Source of the DNA: Toxotes chatareus
Lineage: Eukaryota > Chordata > Actinopteri > Toxotidae
Direction: 5' to 3'
NCBI GenBank assembly: GCA_016801885.1
Contig: CM028895.1
Coordinates: 8,456,001 to 8,520,000, forward strand
DNA: 64,000 nt
The notes below the pieces were generated by a model, which made no database searches, was not told the origin of the DNA, and saw nothing but the letters and a program-made list of their open reading frames with translations. Below, in pieces: positions 12,001-27,000 of this stretch (within the stretch, counting starts at the first letter, position 1; each line of letters starts with the position of its first letter). The position numbers and the translations under genes were made by a program.

Positions 12001-15000
12001 CCTCAGACCAGCACAGCTTTCCATCCATTATTCAGTGTAAACCATGTTATTAAAATAAGAAAAGATGCCCATCTGGAACACTGGACAAATCAAATCAAAT
12101 CAAAACTCAAAACAAATGTAATTGATATCTGGCCCTAAACCATGAATACATATCAGCAGAGTATCTATTTACTGTTAGAGAGACAAAACAGAGACACATC
12201 CTGACCAAATAAAGACTCAGTGACCACAGTCTAACCACAGAGGAAGGACAACACAAGTCCCATATTTAAAGTAAAATCATATTCAATACAAGAGTGATTT
12301 AAATAATATTTTCCTTATAAGTGATTCCTCAGGCAGGTTACTGCAAGCAGTTAGAACTATGATGACTTAAGATTTTCGATTTGTTTATTATCAACTCAAA
12401 ATGAAATTGAAAGTGATTTGAAAAGGTTTACTGTTAAGATAAAAAAAAAAACTGAGTCTGCATTATGTTCCTGCCTTTCCAGAACATGCTGTTTGAGATT
12501 GAGCAGAAGGTGTCGTATTTGTCCGAGCTGTCCATCCACAGTGAGAGCTTGCTGTTGGAGGGCCGGGCCGAGACCAAGGGAGAGGCGGAGCAGCTCACCC
12601 TCAAACTGCGCTCCCTCAAGGACAGCCTTCTCGAGCTGCAGCAGATGCTGCAGGACAAACAGGTTGACATACAGGTAACATCAGGTCATGTGTGTTTTGC
12701 GTCTCTGTCTGTGTTCCTGTCCTCTCCTGTCCCCTGCCTTCAGTTCCCTTCCCCTCCACATTCCCATGTTTTCCATTTCCCAGCTTTTCCTTCCTGCCTG
12801 CTTCTTTGTCATTTTTGTTGTGCTGTGCTACATTACGTTGCATTGGTTGCACCATCAATGGTAGTATTGTGCAAACACTAAAGGTCATGGCATGCTCCTT
12901 CATAAAAGTCCACTGTTTTCCACTATGGAACAACAAGAGCCTGTGTGTCTCACAATGGGCCCTTAAACACCGGACAAAAGGGTGCTACCTCATCAGATGC
13001 TACCACTGAATATACTGCATCAGGTGTGTTTCTGATGACACAGCATTTTGAACTTTTTCCTTTGTGGTTCATGTCCCATTTGAGAAAAATAAGATTAATT
13101 TCCCTGAAAGGAAGTCCATTGTATTGCGTTTCAGGCCCAGTCAACATGCTCTTTTAACAAGTAGTGACATTCCTAAGCCGTTAAATCATTCTACAATGCA
13201 AGGAAACAACAGTCACTGTCTGGGCCAATGGGGAATGAAAAAGTAAAAATAGTTTACAAATGTACCAAACCGAGACAGAACTGCTGCTGTGTTCCCTACT
13301 CTTCTCTTCACGAACTGGCAAACTTTATCACGTTTTCTTCAGAAAACATGCAAAATTCTGTCTTTTTCTCTCTTTTTAAGGCTTTTGAGTATTAAGTGTT
13401 CAAGTCCTGCTGTCTTTTTTCATTACAGGGTTCATTACAGGAGCAGGAGGACAGTGAGCCAGACTCATCTCTGTCCCAGAGTCCTAATGTCCAGGATTGG
13501 CTGTCTCAGGCCCGTTCAACACGCACACAGCAACACCACAACAACCTGCTTCGACAGAGGGTAAGAGGAAGCTGAAATCTAATATGCCTCTCATAGTAAT
13601 GGACGTCTCTGCTTTTGATTGCCTGGAGTACCATTTGCCTGTCATTTTCAGAATAAGTCAGTTTAAATAGTAGTAGTGCTGTTGTGCAAAACAAGTGTAT
13701 TCTTATACATATACTGCATATTTTCTAGGAGCTGCAGGAGCAAGTAGCTAAACAGAGGAAGCTGCTCCAGTCTGTAGCAAGTGTCGGGGAAGAGTTACTC
13801 AGCCAACAGACCACACCCAACGGGGACAGGTACTTCTTCTCCTGTCTTTAGTCTTCTCACCCTTAATTTGTGATCCCTTCCACAGACTGAGCAAACATTA
13901 CGAAAAGCTGTGTAAACATCTAATTACATGGGAACTTGCTGGTAAAGCAACAGTCCTGGGACCAGATATCAGTCTATTATGATAACACACCCCTCTCCCT
14001 CCTACAGTGAGGTGTCCATCCCAGGGGGAGTGTTGCTGGAAACAGAGACGTTGTCTCCTTTGGACCAGCTGAGACAGCGCTGGGAAAACCTGAATAAAGA
14101 TCAGAGCACCAAGCTGCAGCTCTCCCTCAGCTCCCTGGAACAGGACCAACTTAGCCCGGTACAGATGCCATGCACACTATGCATTTATAGATTTATGATT
14201 TTCCTCATTAAATTTTGTTTTTCTAATTGTGACATTGTTTGTGTTTTATTTGACCTACTTGTCTAGGCTTGTCTAAAAACATATGACCTGAGGCTGATGT
14301 GCATTCTGTTCCTACTTTTTCTTCTTCTCATGTAATTTAACACTTTCATTGTCATGTTTCTTGCCTGATTTACCATCATATGTCTCATATGTCTCATCTT
14401 GTGTGCAGGTTCTCCACCGGTCCCGTCTTTCCAGTCCCAGTATGGTGTTTCGAGGTGAGTCTGGCAGCCAGGACTCTCACTCTCCGAGAGCTTTGTTCGA
14501 GGCCTGCAGCCAGACTCTGGAAAGAATTGCCCAAGAGGTGACAGCAAATTTTAATCCTTCTTTGTTCATAGTTTTCCAGGTAGGCTACTGCTGTGTCTTT
14601 TAATCAAGAATGTCTCTCTGACAGCTTTCAATAAATATAATTTGCTTCTCCTCACAGGCAGCGGGTGGTGACAGTAAACAGGCAGTGTCTTTCAGAGGGG
14701 TGACAGTCCAGCAGGACCTCTATGCTGCAGTTTCAGCAGCCTCATCCTGGCTGGATGCTGCTGAGAATCAGCTGCTCTCTGGTCCTGTGCTACTGTCTGA
14801 GGATACAGAGACACAACTCACAAATCTAGAGGTGAGCGGAAAGAAACACGCTGATCACTTTTCTTTGCCCTTACAGAACTATAAAACTAACACATAAATC
14901 ACTTCAGAAAGGGAATAACATAAGTATGTTTTACCAATAGCAATAGTTTTCTAGAATGAACTAAACTTTTATTGTAGTAACAATGCTAACAGGGGTTGGT

Positions 15001-18000
15001 AGACACAGAGACATAAGCAGACAACATGATATGCTTCTACTGGACCGAATACACTGTTACTGACCCCAACTCTTGTGTTCAGGGTCTGAGTAAACAGCTG
15101 AAGGAGATGACCAGGGAGGTGAACCAGTGCAGAGATCTGCTGGGTGGAGGAGCAGGCCGGCTGTGTGGAGGAGAGGAGCAAGCTCTGATGGAGGACACCC
15201 TGGAGGGCCTGCAGGAGAGGATGGGCCTGCTAGACTCCACCCTGGAGCAGCTCTGCGATGGCATGAGGGACCGGCTGCAGGAACACTCGACTTTCCAGGT
15301 GTTAAAGCTAGACTGTTGCACCACCAGTCTGATTTTGATTAAGCTTGAGACACACCTTGTTAATGGTCCACCTGCATCACTGAGGGGAGTCCATTTTGTC
15401 TTACCTCCTAACATTGCTTTTGTTGTCCTTAACAGAATGAACTGAGGATGCTGTTCACAGCTCTGAGTGAAAGTAAACACCAGCTGCTGCAAAAGATGGC
15501 TGGAACTGCAGACAGACCTGCATCTAAACAGATAGAGGTATGACACCGGCTGAGAGCAAATACACAAAAATTAAACATGTATCTAAGAAGCTTAAAAGGA
15601 CTCCTTCCATTGAATATGTTTCTCTTTTGTAGGCATTATCAGAAGTGGAGGACAGTCTGAGGGAGTTTGAGCAGAGAGTGACGGAGCTTAAGACCAGAGC
15701 AGAAGGACTTCAATCTGAACAAGTCTCCAATCAGGAACTACTAAAACTACAGGTAATCTCCTATTCACTGTAGAGCTCATTTCTTCTTCTCTTACACTGT
15801 AGTCATAACCAGTGGGGTGCTCGGTTTCCCAAGGGTCAAAACCTCCCAACACGATTATACTTAATGCCTGACATATTGTTATTTTTGTGTAGGATGCATA
15901 CGAGGAGTTGGTGCTGATGGTGGGCTCCAGACGTAGCAGTCTGAACCACGGCTTGTCTCTCAAGGCTCAGTATGAAGCTGCACTTCACGACCTCACAGAC
16001 CTGGTGGACACCGCACAGGACAAGATGGCTGCCGACCAGAAGATGACAGTGGCCTCTGTCATAGAGGTCCAGATGTTACTGGACAAACACAAAGTAAGAG
16101 GGGGTGGAATGGAGTAGTATAAATTTTAATCACCAAAGTGAAATGTTGTAATTTACTCAGAGGCCATTGATTTCTTTCCTTACTAACATTATGTTTCACA
16201 TGTTTCCCTCTGCTCCAGGAGTTCTTTCAGGGTCTGGAATGCCATATGATCCTCACCCAGACATTTTACAGTAAAGTGTGTGGGCTGGTGGGACAGAGAG
16301 AAAGCCAGGCCCTGGAGGAGACCATGGCTTTAGCCCACAGTGTGCTCAAACAGGCCCACAGAAGGGGAGTGGAGCTGGAAGGCATCCTGGAGGTGGGAAT
16401 TAGTGATTCATAGAAGCATAAGGAGCCTTTTTGTTCAGTTCAATCCCAAAGTGCAGCAGAAATACAACACATAAAATTGTAAATAAATAGTAAAATAAAT
16501 AACACACTCCATCCTTACTCCCCTCTCTCTCACAGTCATGGAGCAGGCTTGTGGAAGACTACCAGGCTCTGTGTAGACAGCTGGAGGCTGTGGAGTGTAG
16601 CATCCCCACTGTAGGTCTAGTAGAGGAGACAGAGGAGAGACTTACTGAAAGGATCAGCCTATACCAGGTAAGCAGCTTTTTACAGCCTGGTCACACATAG
16701 ATGCTCAAATACATCTGCCCATGCTACATCAAGATATGATCTGACATAACCTAAAAGGCACAGTCTTGTTAGAATATTTCATTTTTTATTTTTAATTGAT
16801 CAATTATCCCTTTGACTTGCCCTCTGTCCTCTAGCATCTGAAAGCCAGCCTGACAGAGCATCAGCCTCAGCTGTACCAGGTTCTGGAAGAGGGCAAGAGG
16901 CTTCTTCTGTCTGTTGGCTGTTCAGACTTAGAGAATCAGTTGACCCAACTGGGAGAACACTGGCTCTCCTCCACCACCAAAGTCAACAAGGAGCTGCACC
17001 GCCTTGACTCGACACTCAAACACTGGAGCAGGTCAGGCTCTGGCAGTAGAACTTTGATTTGGTTTGTCAGAGTCAGGAATCAAATCTCAAATCAAATAAG
17101 CAGCTGATTGTCTGACTGTCAGCCAAATTGTTTTGGTTTATAAACCTGTTTGTGATGCCTAGAGGTTGAATACTTAAAAAACTGTCCCCTAACTGTCCCC
17201 TCAGGATCCGTCAGAACCAAATTAAAATATATTTTCGTGTGTATATAAATTTCAGGTACCAGAATGAGTCAGCAGAGTTGAGCCACTGGTTGCAGTCGGC
17301 CCTGGACCGACTTGAGTTCTGGACAACCCAGTCAGTGACCGTGCCTCAGGAGCTGGAGACTGTCAGAGACCATCTCTATGCCTTCCTGGTTAGTTAGATC
17401 ACCACATCAGCAGCAAACATATACTACAGACCTAACAATAACATTTATACACAATATTTAAGTCATTTTAGTGAATGTACAGTTAAATTTCAACTTCTCT
17501 TTTAACTTCTGTTCTGATAGGAGTTTTCCAAGGAGGTGGATGCTAAGTCATCTTTGCGTTCTTCTGTGCTAAGCACGGGCAACCAGCTTCTGCGATTGAA
17601 AAGAGTAGATACAGCTGGTCTGAGGACGGCATTGGGCCAAGTCGACACTCAGTGGGCTGAGCTGCTGACTCGTATTCCTGTTGTACAAGAGAAGCTACAC
17701 CAGGTCTGAGAACAGAAGCTGTTACACTTGAATGATTGTTGTTTGTCAGCTCCACCTTTTGTTGTAGCCTTATATTTCTTTTGAGAGATTTCTGTAAAAA
17801 TCATAATTTTTATAAAAACCTTCACAGAATTTCATGGCTAACTGACATTAGCATTAACATGACATAGTGGCTGATGCTGTATTTTGTTTGTTTGCACCCT
17901 CAGTTGCAGATGGAGAAGCTGGCATCACGGCACGCCATCACTGAGCTGATGAGCTGGATCTCTCTCATGGAGAACATCATAGACGAAGACCAGGACAAGA

Positions 18001-21000
18001 TCTTGGGAGCTGTAGGCTCTGAGATGGTCCAAAACTTTTTGCAGAAGTATAAGGTACAAAACTCTCTCACTCTGTTTACATCAGTCTGCAGTTGGCGTAT
18101 CCCTCTGGTTCTGCTGCAAAATTACTTAACATGTTATACATGAGAAAGTTTAACAGCCTTCAGCTTTCTGTAACTCTCCTTTTCTTTTCTCATGATGTTT
18201 CATTTGTTTTTCACAGGGTTTCCGCATTGATCTGACCTGCAAGCAGCTGACTGTGGACTTTGTTAACCAGTCTGTGCTGCAGATCAGCAGCCAGGATGTG
18301 GAGGGGAAGCGCAGTGACAAAACAGACTTTGCTGAGAAGCTGGGAGCTATGAACAGAAGATGGCAGATACTGCAGGGGCTCATTACTGAAAAGGTAATTT
18401 TTCAGTTCAGTTACAGAACAACTAAGAATTAGACTTGAAATTTAAGTTGTTTTCTTCATTAAGAATAATGTTTGCAATTTCTGAGATGTTAAATTGTTCT
18501 GAATTATGTCTGTTTTAGATTCAGGTATTGGAAGGACTTTTGGAAAGTTGGTTAGAACATGAAAATGGAGTCCAGGCCCTGAAAACCTGGCTCACACTAC
18601 AGGAGGAGAAACTGAAGAAGAGACACAGGATAGAGGATGTAGCATCAGTGCAGAATGCACTTAAAGACTGTCAGGTCCGGATACAGCAATACTATGAATG
18701 TCACACATATGTTTTAGTTTTTACAAACTCTTATTTTTTCTAAAATAAATTGTGTAATTCCCACAGGAGTTGGAAGAATTAGTGAAGGAAAAAGAAAAGG
18801 ATCTAGAGAAAGCAGAGGAACGAGGAAACACTCTCATTCAGGATAAGAAAGGGACAGCGTGCTCTGTTGTCAAGGAGACCCTCAAAGGGCTAAACCAGTC
18901 CTGGGCTCATTTGGACCACATGGTGAGCTTCTTGGATCCCTTACCCTCATGGTTGTTGCCCAAATTGTGCTTTGCACTGTGCTTTTACGACAGTTACACA
19001 TTTTGTCACATCCTTTCCATCAGATAAGTCAGATGAAGGTCAGCCTGCGGTCAGTGCTGGAGCAGTGGACACTGTATCGGCGAGCTTCGGAGGAGATTAA
19101 TGGTTACCTGATGGAGGGGAGGTACTCTGTGTCAAGGCTGCGCCTCCTTAACGGTTCTCTGGAGGCAGTGCAACAGCAGGTGGAGAGTCTGGAGGTGAGT
19201 AATGCAGAAAATAGACTCTTCATTTTCATGGAGTTGAGAGTGCATCAAGTCACCCTTAGGGTATTTACTATCACTGTAACTATGACTAGGAACAGTTACA
19301 CAGTGTTCTACAGGAAATTGTCAGTGGCGTCTTCTTAAAATTTGTCAAATTTTTAGGTGTGAAAGTAATTTTTGGGGTGTCCGTTTTTTAAGAACCTGCA
19401 GGAGGAGATGGATAAACAGGAGAGCAGTCTGAGGAAATTTGGCTCCGTAACACACCAGCTACTGACAGAATGCCACCCGTCTGTGGCTGAAACACTCAAC
19501 AGAGCCCTCCGGGATGTCAACATCAGGTAGTGATAACCAAAACACTTCTCTGAGTGACTTTATATTGAATTGCACCTATAATCCTTAACGTGAGCAGACC
19601 TGAGCTCCAAATGTAACTTCTTTCTTTTTCTCTGTTATAGGTGGAACCGCCTACTAGAGCAGATCTCAGAGCAGCTGAGGAGCAGTAAGGCCTTGTTGGG
19701 GCTGTGGCAACACTACAGGACATTGTACGACCAGTGTGTGACAGCAGTTCAGAAACAGGAAGGACATGCTGACCGCCTGCTGAAGAGTGCCACCGACAGG
19801 GAGATCACAGAGGAGGAAAACAGCTCCTGGATAAAGGACTGCAATGTGAGTAGATATGGGACCATTAAATGTTGGCCTCTAGTTTGTGAATGTGTCAACA
19901 TTTTTTCAGTCTTTTTTAGTTATTGCTTCTCAATACCCAGGTCTTAAAAACATGCTGAAAGCCCTGCTTCATCCAATCTCCTCTGGTTTCTAAGATCTTG
20001 TGAATAAGCTCTGAAATGGCTTGTCAGCTCACTATAAGGATTCACAAAGCCCCTGTCCCCTCTGCAGAATACCAAATTGCACCCTGTCCTTTTGTCTGCT
20101 TGAATGTAAACTCACAGAACAATCTGACAAAAGCCTTTTGAGTGGGAGACTGCAACGGAAGAGACAGCCCCCTGATTTACGCTACAGGGGTCCCCCCCTT
20201 CACTCTGGGCTTGTAGGGCCATGCTGGGCAATGTCTAGAGACACTCTGATCTAATACTGTTAGCAGACAGTTATTTTGACTGAGGATCACTGAATCAAAG
20301 TGTTGCTAGACATTAAGTGGTTAAGAATTTAGCATTCTTTATGGCTTACCAAAAACCACAGAACACACAACCCTTGTTTTACTAATCCTGTATTTACGAA
20401 AATGTGATTTTCATGACTTCAGCAAAAGGATTCCTCTGGGTTTGGGAAAAAATACATCATGCTTTGATAAATCCAACTCTTTCAAAACCCACTGGATTAA
20501 CAGAAATATAGAAAATATGACAGTTTTTCCTAAATCTCAACATTTTGGATATGATTGGTGTTTTTTTTCTTACAAACTCAAATACGCCTTCTGTGCCTGC
20601 ACAGGCGTTTAGTGACTGTATTCCTAATCTGCCCCTCTGTTGCAGGCTTGCCTTGGTGACCAGGCCTTGGTACAGGAGTCCCTGCAGCAGCTGCAGGCTT
20701 TAGGGGAACAGCTGAAAAACCAAGTCGACGCCTCCTCATCTGCAGCCCTCCAGTCAGACCACCTGTCACTCACGCATCGTCTAGCAACAGTGGAGCACGC
20801 CCTTCACAGGCAGCAGGAAGTACTGCAGGTAGGATAGAAGGGATGGGTGGGCACAGGCAGAATGACAAACATGTTCTCTCTCAAACACAAAATTACCATT
20901 CCCTACATACAACCCCAACGAATGAAGAAGGAAATAGGATTGGTAGGCCAATACTTTAGTGTTCTCTTGCTTATCTCTTGTTTTTCTTGCTCTCTGTCTG

Positions 21001-24000
21001 TCTGTCTGTCTCTGTCTCTCTAGTCTGGATCCCAGGCCTGTGATGGTTTCAGAGAGCAGTTGGACACATTGATACGCAAGGCTGAGGAGGCTGAGGAGGT
21101 GCTGAAGGAGTCTGACTCGGTCGGCTCACCAGAGCTCAGTGTGGTCCAGACACGAATGGAAAAACTGAAGGTACAAAAAATTCTGGCAATAAATTTAATT
21201 CTATAGATTTATCTTCTTCTTGCTCAGGACTTTAATTTTATTGACAAAACATGTTTGATCTTTACTCTGTCCTTCTGTAAATGTCTTATAACTTCTCTCC
21301 AGGTTCACTTGCTGAAGCTGAGCAGTCTATCTCCAGACCTGGAGCGGGTTAATGAGTTGGTGTACAGACTACCAGTCAGTGACAGAGATGTTAAACAGCT
21401 GCAGAGTCTCAACAGAGCCTGGGCTGCTCACTGCGCTCACCTCACTGAGAGGTTCAGGTACTTAAACTCTTCATATTTCACTTGTTTGTAGTAGCACTGT
21501 AACAACTTCAGAGTCAGTGACCAGTTTATAACTGAGCAGTAAAATATGAAAAAATATAAACTATTTATAAAGTGAGTAGTGACAGCATGTAAAATTCTGA
21601 TCATGAAGTGCTACCAATCTTAATGTTGTGTCTTAATTTTACTCCTAATGTTAATGTTGTTAATGTTCTGGGTGACTGTCCCTCTGTCCCTCTCCAGTAA
21701 ACTGCAGGCGGTGTTGCTCCAGCAGCAGAGCTTCCTCCAGAAGTGTGAGGCCTGGATGGACTTCCTGTCTCAGACTGAACAGAAGTTGGCTGCTGAGATC
21801 TCAGGCAACTACCAGAGTCTGCTGGAGCAGCAGAGAGACCACGAGGTCAGAGAAGTATTAAAAAGTACACATATACTAATTACTGTCCTTGTATAGTCAG
21901 TGTTGTTCTTAACATATGCGTGTGTGCTTGCAGTTGTTCCAGGCAGAAATGTTTAGCAGGCAACAGATCCTCTACTCCATCATCAGTGATGGCCATCGAA
22001 TGTTGGACCAGGGACAAGTGGATGACAGGTAAACACATAAACAGATAAGACACATGCAGACCAGTTTTACCAGTCTCATGAAAATATGTATCCAGTTGTG
22101 AGGAGCATAGATGCTATTCTCACTCTTGTCTCATTAACAGGGATGACTTCAGTGTGAAGCTTGCCTTGCTGAGCAATCAGTGGCAGTGCGTAGTGAGGCG
22201 AGCTCAGCAACGAAGAGGCATTATTGATAGTCTTGTCCGCCAGTGGCAGAACTACCGGGAGATGGCAGAGAAGCTGCTACGATGGCTTCAGGAAGTGACC
22301 CATGATCCAGATGTTCATCACCCAGGAGAACCAGTGGCTCTGCAGCAGGCCAGAAACCTGTTAGATCAGATACAGGTAAGGTTAAGGTAACCTGGAAGAG
22401 ATTCTAAAGGCCTTCACTTCATACATTACCTTATTCAAATTTCTAATCTTTACTGAAATTAGTTCATCTAAAATATTCATGCTTGATTATCTCACCGTTC
22501 ACCATTCCAATTAAAATGAATTTCAGGGACTGTATATGGCAGATGGATTAGATTGGGAACAGGTTCAGTGACTGAGACGTCCACCCTGAACTATTTTCTC
22601 ATGATAATGTTTGAATTTTTTATATGGTCACTGGAAGGTGACTTTAAGCCCACTGAAATACTGCAGAGCCTCAGCTTTTCAAATCTTTGAATCAACTTAA
22701 ACAGATCTAAACCCTGTGCTAAAAAACTCTCATCCCTTCTCCAATCTTAGACTCCCTTAGTTAACCTTTACCCCCTCTACCATTTGTCTTTGTCCATGCT
22801 CCTCCAGCTGAGGGAGCGGGTGCTCCAGAGGCAGCAGGGAGGCTACATCCTCACCGTGGAGGCTGGCAGGAGCCTGCTGCTGTCAGCCGACGCCATGGCC
22901 GAGTCCACCCTGCAGACAGAGCTGATGGAGATTCAGGAGAGATGGAGGCACGCCCACCACCGCCTGGACCAGCAGAGGAAGGAGCTGCACGGCTTGCTCA
23001 AGGTCAGACAAAACTACACCCGGAATAAAAGTTTCATTTATACTTTTAATTCTTTTGCTCTTCAGGACCTGATTATAATGGCTGTTTGTAAGTTAAAATA
23101 GTATTGATCAAACAAAGCTATTTTATAGGACATTCCTAACTCTTACATTTATGTAAAACTCCATTTGAGCACAGTCTGTGTTGCAGGCTAAGCTGTGTCT
23201 CTAACATCCTGCAGTGTAAATGTGCCTGTGAAGGATGCTGAAGGGCGTTGGTCCATCTGAGCCCTTAATGAGCCCGCCTGGTTTCAGGACAGTGAAACCG
23301 GGTTATCACATGAATTATGCAACATTGCACCTTAAGTCCTGAATAGAAGTCAAGAATGGAGATGGAGCACACTCACTTCTGTCCTCAGATAAATCTCTAA
23401 GCATCATATAAACATGTGCATGCAAAACCTACGCACACTCACTCATGAATGAACAAGGAAAAAAGTGCCAGTTCAGGCCACACATCCACATATGCACACA
23501 CACACACACAGACTGTGGATACTGTGCAGTGAACTGTAATGATTTGAACCTTGTGAGGTAGATTTTACAGGCTGAGGCAGTGCCATGTTTTGATAGGGAC
23601 AGAATGACGCAGTTCATAAGATTCATCTGGGAATCTGGCGTTTTTGTTTAAGCTGTTTCTCTCTTCTCTTTCTCTGAATCTTACTCTCCTACGGTCTTTG
23701 TCACTTTCTTTCTGTCATCCTCGGTTTGCACTTAGACAGCTTCTATTCTAGTCCTGACCTGTGTTCTTTTGCCATGACTCTTGCTTCAGGTATGCTACTT
23801 AGCTGCTGCATTTCTTACCAAATATTACCCTGTTTTACCCTGCACTGCATTGGTATTCAGATTTCTAAAAATAGCTGTAATCTGTGCACTTTGGAGCAGG
23901 ACCTTCCTCCTTTGTTATGAAGCTGTGTTAATTCTCCTCTTTGGGCGTGGGATTTTTGCTGTATCACTCTGTCTCACAGTGTTGCTTGAGAGGTTCAGAG

Positions 24001-27000
24001 CAAAGGGGGCTATCTATGGCATGGTAATTGATGTGGCCTGACTGTAGCCTTGGGTAGATGTGTGTGTATGTGTGTGTCTGCATGTGTATGTGTGTCAGCT
24101 TATGATTGTGTATTCTGCAGCTTCCTCTTACTGATGCAACTGCTGCAGCTGCAGGAAGAATTTAACTTCTCTGAGTCTTATAAAATCTGCAATCTGAGCG
24201 TGTGCGTTTGGGTGTAAACGTGTGTATGTGTTTTATGCTCTAATTCTTATCGTGTGTGTGCAGAACTGGGAACGATGTGAGAAGGGCATAGATGCGTCAC
24301 TGGAGAAACTGAGGGCCTTCAAGAGGAAGCTGTCTGTGCCGCTGCCTGACCACCATGAGGAGCTACACTCAGAGCAAATCAGATGCAAGGTGAGAAGAAC
24401 ATAATACCCACATGCACAAGTATTCAATATTCTGTTGTGCTTTCTCTCTTCTGCATACACACACAGAAACACACACATATGCACACACCCACACAGACTT
24501 ATCCTCCCTCTACCTCTTTAATCTGGCTACGGGGACAAACAGATAAACAGACAGACCAGAGGCCAAAAAGAAAAAATAAAGTCCTCTTCCATCAGCTGCT
24601 GTCTCATTGTCTTTTTTATTTTGATTTCCAGACTATTGGTGTATATATATATATATAATAACATGTAATAATTTTGTATTTTTACTAAGCTTGTTAAAGA
24701 AATTAAGAAAGTAAAGAATTATCAGTATGGCAGAAATAATACCAGGATGTTGCTGGAATTAGCAAATAGGGAGGCTCTTATTTACTGAATGTGAAAAGTC
24801 ACATTATGATTGCCTGCAGTTTGAGTTAACCATGGACACTGCATACAGTTGTATTTCATGCATGACACGTCCCCAGCTCCTCAGAGAGGAGGAGGAGGAG
24901 GGCAGTGAGAGTAGCAGCACATGGTTAGCATCAGCTGAGGAGAGAGAGGGGGTGGGGAGAGAGAGAGAGACAGAGAAAGGGTGCATGCGCATGAGAAAGA
25001 GAGAGAGAGAGAGAGAGAGAGCATCCCTGCTTGCTGTGGGGGTGTGTGTATGTCTGTGTGCATGTGTGTGCTTCCCTTTGTGCGTGTTGCGTAATGGAGA
25101 CATTCTCCGGGTCCACAAATGATTACACCGCAGCAAAACCGTCACAGTGACGGAGGAGGAGGAGATGCAAGGTTAGATGCCTCCGTTACCTTATCCTGTC
25201 TTTAACCTTGAATGTAGCTGATGTATTTTCCTCAAATACTATTTTTTTATGCTATTTTCAAAAAACTAAAATAGAATTCTGGTATCTTGAAGAAATCTTG
25301 TCATTTTGGGACATGCCTTGCTGTAGTATTTACATATTTGCTTTCCTTCATCACTGTTTCTGATGGTGCAGTAGCTGCATTTGAGCTTCATTCGTCCTGC
25401 TCTGTGGCTTTCCTGCTTTACTGTGGCTGTGTATGAGGGGAGAAATCCCTCTTGACCGACCAGTCTGAGAGTAGCTTTCTATTTGAGGCCAAGGATCACA
25501 TCGCTGTGTGTTGTACATAATTTGTTGTCATGTCATGTGGATGCAGGAGTTGGAGAGTAGTGTGGAAGGCTGGACTGATGACCTCACTTCCTTGTTCCTG
25601 CTGAGGGACTCCTTGGAGGGCGTGGTCAGTGCAGATGACATCACTGTCCTACAGGAACGCCTCCAGCTGCTGCAGCACCAGTGGGAGGAGGTCTGCCACC
25701 AGGTACTAATTTGCTATTTTGTCTCCGCTCCCTCTCTGAAACAAAGTGGATTTAATTTTTGCTGCTTCGTGCTCTTAGCATAACCAGGTCAGCTGAGTCA
25801 TGCAGAGGACATCTAAGATAAAGAGAGACCATATCTATGTTAAAAAAAATGTTGGCTTCAGCAGTGTACATATTTCCAAGCAGTGTACATTCTGGCTGAA
25901 GATAGACAAAGCTAAAAGCTGTGGTGCATTTGACTGAGTGACTTTTCAGCTGTGGCTAACTTTCTGTATCCGTGGCTAATGCTTCAGGCATCACAGGACC
26001 AACAGTGCTAGTGTGAGTCGAGGGTTACTCTGAATGTCAGGTTAAGTTTGGGGGGAGACAGTTACAGGCATTAATTGAGTGGGTTTTTGTTAACATAAAC
26101 TGTGCGGTCAAACTCTCAGCCTTTGGCTTATTTTCCATCAATTATATTCTGTCTCTCAATCTTTTCTCCAACTAAGGTGCTAAAATTTATCACTCAATCC
26201 TTTTCATGTTTTGACTGTTTTTGTCATCATCCTTCTATTTTCCATCACTGCTTATCTTCTCACGTTGTCACTTCTCACCCTGTCCTCCCCTGTGTCCCTC
26301 TCAGCTCTCCCTGCGCAAGCAGCAGGTGAGCGAGAAGTTGAATGAGTGGGCCGTGTTCAATGAGAAGAACAAGGAGCTGTGTGAGTGGCTCACACAGATG
26401 GAGAGCAAGGTCTCTCAGAATGGAGACATCAGCATTGAAGAGATGATCGAAAAACTGCGCAAGGTGATTTCAGCACAGCCACAACAGGAAAACATACACA
26501 TGAACATCTGTAGAAATTAATGAGCACAACACATGTATTCAAGCAGAAGTGCACTCAGTACAAACAGGGTCAGAGTTCAGCATTTGCAGGTCTTGGTCAC
26601 TGCTTTGCACAGATTGATTTATTTACATAGATAGTGCATGCACTGAACAAATGACACCTAAAAGTGCACATTTATTGTGATTCTAGCAAAAAAATCCAAG
26701 TAGAAAATTACTGTAATATAATATCATGTAGACAATCTTAAATCTTAACTAGTTAGGATTTAGAATAATATTTAATTTGTTAGTGGCGTAGTCGGAACTG
26801 TGGTAAGATTTCAGCTGAACTTTCAACTTAAAATCATCCTTTTAAAAAAACTACAAAAAAAATAAAACTAACTGCTAAATGATATCAAATTGGCTGCAGG
26901 GAGTGGATTGCTCTGGAAATTATACTGTACTTGGTCTTGACTGACTAATGTGGTCTCATCCGCCGCCCTAATGCACAGTTGCATGAGCACACAGTTAAAC

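Larger units (their letters stand above)
10242..12482 (+). other. Intron 11 of window (2.24 kb)
   Basis: Non-coding. Two strong inverted repeats lie close to the donor (10264-10295 and 10389-10429, listed separately). The rest is unremarkable AT-rich sequence; open frames such as 11503-11742 show no family resemblance. Confidence 0.65.

Noticed and set aside
12692..13009. 105-residue open frame in intron 12
   Set aside because: Arises from C/T-rich intron sequence after a clear donor (ACAG|gtaaca) and has no acceptor or family match.
24832..25171. 96-residue open frame and a possible 38-bp exon (25134-25171) in intron 41
   Set aside because: The frame is a GA/TG low-complexity product. The 38-bp piece is not a multiple of three and would break the frame into exon 42.
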